Below, in pieces: positions 14,949 to 18,253 of a stretch of 18,253 nt of DNA; position 1 is the first letter of the stretch; each line of letters begins with the position of its first letter. The stretch spans positions 1 through 18,253 of the forward strand of contig JALRLY010000209.1 of assembly GCA_023647555.1 (NCBI GenBank), in the 5' to 3' direction. This DNA is from Pancytospora philotis (Eukaryota > Microsporidia). The notes below the pieces were generated by a model. The model had not been told where the DNA came from, ran no database searches, and was given only the letters and a program-made list of their open reading frames with translations. A program made the position numbers and the translations under genes.

Positions 14949-17681
14949 ATGTCTTCAACGATTCCGTCTTCAACATTGGCGACGACGACAGAGCCACAGA
15001 TTGTACAAGGCCTCCCCACGTTTCACGGCGCCTTCTCCGAGGACGTCATACGGTGGATACGGTACTTCGATCTCGCACGGCAAACGAGGAACCTCTCGGA
15101 TCCCCAAAGCCGTCTGCTCTTGGTCTGCTCTCTCTCAGGCGAAGCTGCAAATTTTTACACCTACATCGACGGTGATGCGCAGCCACTCGAGATAGTGCTT
15201 GGCGAACTCAAGAAGCGGTTCGACACCAGCACCAACATCCCGAAGGCCCAAGAGCTCCTCGAAAGCCTTGAAAAGAACCCTGATGAATCATGGACCGGGT
15301 TTGCAGAACGGTTCATCACCCTCGCCCGAAGGTGCAACCTCCCGGAGCACTTCCAGGTCTCCTGGATCACGACACGACTTCCTGAAAATATGCAAGTGCT
15401 ACTATCCACCTTACGTTTGCAAGACGCAGACGTCACTCCTGATGGAATAGTCTACGCGCTTAAACAGTCCCAACTCCGTGGTCTCGACATCATGCTGGCA
15501 ACCCAGAAAGCTATGAGCGTGTCAGCGATCAAGCCTAAGAGGCCCAGGAAGCACCGCCCCAAGCGACACTGTGACCACCACGGTATGTGTGGGCACGCTT
15601 CTGCTGACTGCAGAGTACTGAAGAATAAATCTGGTTCTTCCTACACCCTCTGCAGCCTCACGGCAAGTCATTCCTCTCTCTTCAGCTGCACAGCAAAGCT
15701 TGTAGGGTCGCAGGATATCATCAAAGCAGTCATTGACACGGGCTCCAAGGTTACATGCATCCACGCGGATTTAGCACTCGCTGCTGGACTCCAGGGCCAA
15801 GGCATGATGCAACTCCAAGGGGCTGATGGGAAAGAGTTTGTGGCGCGCACAGCCACCAATGTGACTCTCATGGCATACGAGCACTCATGGAACACTAACA
15901 TTCTGCTTGTTCCAAACCTCATTCACCCGATGATCATCGGAGGGGAACTGCTCAAAGACATGATCGAGACGCTCGGCGCGGAAGCACTTTTTGCTACCAG
16001 ACGCGGACTCGCAACCCCTGTTCCAACACAGGCTGTATGCTCAATTGCAAATCAGTTTACCAGCATTATGGCTGAGACAATTGATGCAAGGGCACCTACA
16101 CACCTCCCTGTATTTGTCATCGACACAGGAAACGCGGTGCCGATAGCAAGGTGCCGCTACCGCCTAGGGAAACCTATGGATGCCATTGTGGAAACAGAAG
16201 TTGCAAAACTCCTCGCCCAGGGCATAATAAGAGAGTCAAACAGCCCCTGGTCATCACCAGTGGTGCTGCAGAAGAAGAAGGATGGCACACACCGCCTATG
16301 TGTTGACTACACTGCCCTGAACAGTGTCACCATACGCGACTGCTATCCTTTACCGCGAATCGAAGACATCCTTGACTCTCTGGCCGGCGCATGTATCTTT
16401 ACGACACTTGACGCGACGTCCGGCTACCACCAGATCCCTTTGGCACCAGAAGACATTCCTAAAACAGCTTTTCAGACACGCACCGGCCTCTACGAGTACA
16501 CCCGAATGCCCTTCGGATTGATGAACGCACCATCAGTTTTTCAACGCTGTATGGATGCCATCTTCAAAGATATTCGCGGCCTGTTCCTACAAGTCTATCT
16601 AGACGACATCATCATCTACTCGAAGAACCGGGCCGAGCACGAGAGACACCTCCACGCGGTTCTACAGCGTCTCAAGGAAGTAGGCCTCAGGCTGAAGCGA
16701 GCTAAGTGCCATTTCTTCAAAGAGGAACTCGAGGTACTGGGCTACCGCCTACGAGCCAACACGCTTCAACCACTTGAAAGCCGCGTGAAGTCAATCAAGG
16801 ATTTCCCAGAGCCAACAACCATCCAAGAACTCCGCTCGTTCCTAGGTCTCGTATCATATTGCCGAAACTTTATCGAAGATCTTGCACGAATTTCCGCACC
16901 ACTTGCAGATATGCTCAAGGGAGCGCCAGCTCTTTCTACAAAGATCACCTTTGATGCTCCTCAACGCGAAGCGTTTACGGCTACTAGGGAATCGATATCC
17001 GCCGATGCTCATCTCGCGCTCCCCGACTACTCGCAGTCCTTCATCCTCACCACAGATGCATCTAATGTCGCGATGAGCGGGATACTAGGCCAGAAGAACC
17101 AGACAGGTGTAGAAGTGGCAGTGGGCTATTTCAGCAAGAAGTTGACAGACGCACAGACACGCTATTCAGCAACACATCGCGAGCTCCTCGCGGTAGTCGA
17201 GTCTATGAAATTCTTTAAGCCCTACCTGCTCCACAAGAAGTTCCTTCTTAGGACGGACCACCAGGCACTGACTGCACTCAAACACACAAAGAACCAAAAC
17301 TCGATTATATTCCGCTGGTCCCTCCAGTTGAGCGAGTTTGAGTTCGATGTAGAGTACATAAAGGGACCGCAAAATCCAGCTGATGCACTCAGCAGAGTAG
17401 CCACAGTTAGTGTTGGTTCGCTTGTATCATGCAAACACCAACTGGTGACAGATCCGCTTATACGCCAACAGCTCATACGTGACTACCACATCGAGTCTGG
17501 CCATAGCGGACCCGGGAGCACTATCTATAGCCTACGGCAAAAGTACGAATGGCCTGGCCTATATACTGATGTACACAATGCAATCAGGGCCTGTGAACCA
17601 TGCCTCCGAGCAGCAAACGCAGTAGGTAATACGAATTACTACCCTATCCTTACGTCCCTATTGAGATGCTCTCCTTTTTAA
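14949..17681 (+). CDS. Ty3/gypsy retrotransposon Gag-Pol polyprotein, integrase truncated (910 aa)
   Basis: A single fused frame encodes the retrotransposon's structural and enzymatic parts. In order: Gag-like helical domain (about 15-185); a CX2HX4HX4C zinc knuckle variant (C208-C221); aspartic protease with DTG at 263-265 and IIGGELL; reverse transcriptase (about 415-600) with FTTLDATSGYHQI (D488) and YLDD (550-553); RNase H with TTDAS (D703), HRELLAVV and RTDHQAL (D770); and the integrase HHCC finger with H847, H852, C882 and C885. The frame then ends after 25 unrelated-looking residues, so the integrase catalytic core is missing. Gag and Pol are in one frame without a frameshift. The start at 14949 is chosen because CCC abuts ATG; an open frame extends 24 codons upstream to a TTG. 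The long intact frame implies recent activity or recent loss. Confidence 0.93.
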   Translation: MSSTIPSSTLATTTEPQIVQGLPTFHGAFSEDVIRWIRYFDLARQTRNLSDPQSRLLLVCSLSGEAANFYTYIDGDAQPLEIVLGELKKRFDTSTNIPKAQELLESLEKNPDESWTGFAERFITLARRCNLPEHFQVSWITTRLPENMQVLLSTLRLQDADVTPDGIVYALKQSQLRGLDIMLATQKAMSVSAIKPKRPRKHRPKRHCDHHGMCGHASADCRVLKNKSGSSYTLCSLTASHSSLFSCTAKLVGSQDIIKAVIDTGSKVTCIHADLALAAGLQGQGMMQLQGADGKEFVARTATNVTLMAYEHSWNTNILLVPNLIHPMIIGGELLKDMIETLGAEALFATRRGLATPVPTQAVCSIANQFTSIMAETIDARAPTHLPVFVIDTGNAVPIARCRYRLGKPMDAIVETEVAKLLAQGIIRESNSPWSSPVVLQKKKDGTHRLCVDYTALNSVTIRDCYPLPRIEDILDSLAGACIFTTLDATSGYHQIPLAPEDIPKTAFQTRTGLYEYTRMPFGLMNAPSVFQRCMDAIFKDIRGLFLQVYLDDIIIYSKNRAEHERHLHAVLQRLKEVGLRLKRAKCHFFKEELEVLGYRLRANTLQPLESRVKSIKDFPEPTTIQELRSFLGLVSYCRNFIEDLARISAPLADMLKGAPALSTKITFDAPQREAFTATRESISADAHLALPDYSQSFILTTDASNVAMSGILGQKNQTGVEVAVGYFSKKLTDAQTRYSATHRELLAVVESMKFFKPYLLHKKFLLRTDHQALTALKHTKNQNSIIFRWSLQLSEFEFDVEYIKGPQNPADALSRVATVSVGSLVSCKHQLVTDPLIRQQLIRDYHIESGHSGPGSTIYSLRQKYEWPGLYTDVHNAIRACEPCLRAANAVGNTNYYPILTSLLRCSPF

Positions 17682-17836
17682 ACCAGTATTGATTGGTCAC
17701 TCTGGGATATTCCATATATGGAATATCCCCTTCATTAAATAATGCTGGATAAGAACTTTATTACGTCTTCCGAGAAGCCAGAGTCTTCGCTTAACACCTA
17801 CTGTCGCGATATAAATAACGAATGCAAATTTTACCC
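17682..17836. other. spacer after the truncated polyprotein
   Basis: AT-rich sequence without a gene, where the integrase core would be expected. It contains the 26-bp palindrome listed separately and ends in an AAATTTTACCC start signal (17826-17836). Confidence 0.5.
17704..17729. repeat. 26-bp perfect palindrome
   Basis: Each half is GGGATATTCCATA or its exact reverse complement with no spacer, centred between 17716 and 17717. It lies 23 bp beyond the stop of the truncated gypsy polyprotein. Confidence 0.95.
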
Positions 17837-17935
17837 ATGCATTTGTACACCGATCTCCCAAACGAATCGTTAAATATCAGTTCTCAAAACGACACCTACA
17901 ATCTACAGTGCTCCAAAAAACCGCGCCAGGGCTGA
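17837..17935 (+). CDS. possible 32-aa peptide with canonical start signal
   Basis: AAATTTT (17826-17832) and CCC (17834-17836) abut the ATG, a perfect copy of the gene-start signal used elsewhere. The frame runs only 32 codons to TGA. The peptide is hydrophilic with several Asn and Ser and ends in KKPRQG; I do not recognise it. It could be a real small protein, the 5' remnant of a gene broken by insertion of the neighbouring elements, or chance. Confidence 0.3.
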   Translation: MHLYTDLPNESLNISSQNDTYNLQCSKKPRQG

Positions 17936-17970
17936 TGTCCCTTTATACTGAGCAAAAACGCCTTTTAGGC

Positions 17971-18002
17971 AAATTTTTTAAAAAATATCCCCTAAAATCC
18001 CT
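17971..18002 (+). promoter_or_regulatory. AAATTT/CCC start signal of the ISXO2/Merlin-type transposase
   Basis: AAATTTTTTAAAAAATAT is followed by CCCC and then TCCCT immediately before the ATG at 18003. Confidence 0.65.
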
Positions 18003-18253
18003 ATGGTACGCCTTGACTACAGTGAAGAGAAGCAGCTCCTGAGTCAGGTCATCGCGCAGGCCGATTTGGCATGCGATAGGTGCGGTAACAAGGCTAGGAT
18101 AGATGCTAATAGGGATAGTTATACTGTGCGCTGTTCCAAACGACTATGCAACTACGGACGTTCTCTGTGGAAAGGGACCGTCCTTGAAAAAACGCGTATA
18201 CCGAGCGAGGTGGTGCTTGGAATCTTAGACCTGTGGATGAATTGTGCACCAAC
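18003..18253 (+). CDS. ISXO2/Merlin-type (IS1595-like) transposase, N-terminal part
   Basis: The frame is open to the window edge (83 codons seen). A zinc-ribbon with C24-x2-C27 and C44-x4-C49 is followed by GRSLWKGTVLEKTRIP and VLGILDLWM. This is the usual N-terminal layout of IS1595/Merlin DDE transposases: a zinc ribbon, then an S-x-x-x-GT-x-x-x-K(S/T) stretch and a hydrophobic helix. Such transposases are common in microsporidian genomes. The catalytic DDE/DDN part lies beyond the window, so intactness cannot be judged. The start is supported by a strong AAATTT/CCC signal. A GGGC...GTCCC inverted scrap near 17929-17941 might belong to the element's terminal repeat but this cannot be tested here. 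Confidence 0.8.
   Translation, partial: MVRLDYSEEKQLLSQVIAQADLACDRCGNKARIDANRDSYTVRCSKRLCNYGRSLWKGTVLEKTRIPSEVVLGILDLWMNCAP

Noticed and set aside
14844..18000. Search for paired LTRs around the gypsy polyprotein
   Set aside because: Only the short AAATTT/CCC-type motif is shared between the two flanks; no long direct repeat with TG...CA ends was visible.

Overview
This window most probably comes from a microsporidian or a very close relative (intracellular fungal-lineage parasites). Three observations support this. RPL11 is eukaryotic-type and intronless. Genes are compact with short spacers. Almost every start codon is preceded by an AAATTT-like run followed by CCC one to a few bases before ATG, which is the start-signal grammar described for microsporidian genes. 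Coding regions are fairly GC-rich and starts lie in AT-rich pockets. I cannot place the genus.

Left part (about 1-11.2 kb): a gene-dense region of seven genes. In order: a 517-aa signal-peptide/single-TM protein (513-2066 +); an unrecognised 96-aa protein (2298-2588 -); RPL11 (2952-3470 +); a 406-aa type I membrane protein (3843-5063 -); a divergently transcribed 896-aa repeat-rich membrane protein (5435-8125 +); a 195-aa multi-pass membrane protein (8697-9284 +); and a 437-aa secreted protein (9860-11173 -). Two cross-relationships appear when the proteins are read against each other. The 406-aa and 896-aa proteins share an N-terminal cysteine-containing domain and are divergent neighbours. 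The 517-aa and 437-aa proteins share a helical domain of about 200 residues. Four of the seven genes therefore seem to encode members of two exported or surface protein families that I do not recognise.

Middle part (11174-12014): no gene seen.

Right part (about 12.0-18.25 kb): a mobile-element island with four classes side by side. These are a decayed, 5'-truncated non-LTR retrotransposon 3' end (minus); a Tc1/mariner element with imperfect inverted repeats whose transposase reads in one frame but has three internal stops (minus); an RNase H scrap from one Ty3/gypsy-like element followed by a long Ty3/gypsy polyprotein that stops just after the integrase zinc finger (plus); and the start of an ISXO2/Merlin-type transposase running off the window (plus). 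Several element ORFs carry host-type AAATTT/CCC start signals.

All similarities were judged by eye from the sequence; no database search was run.
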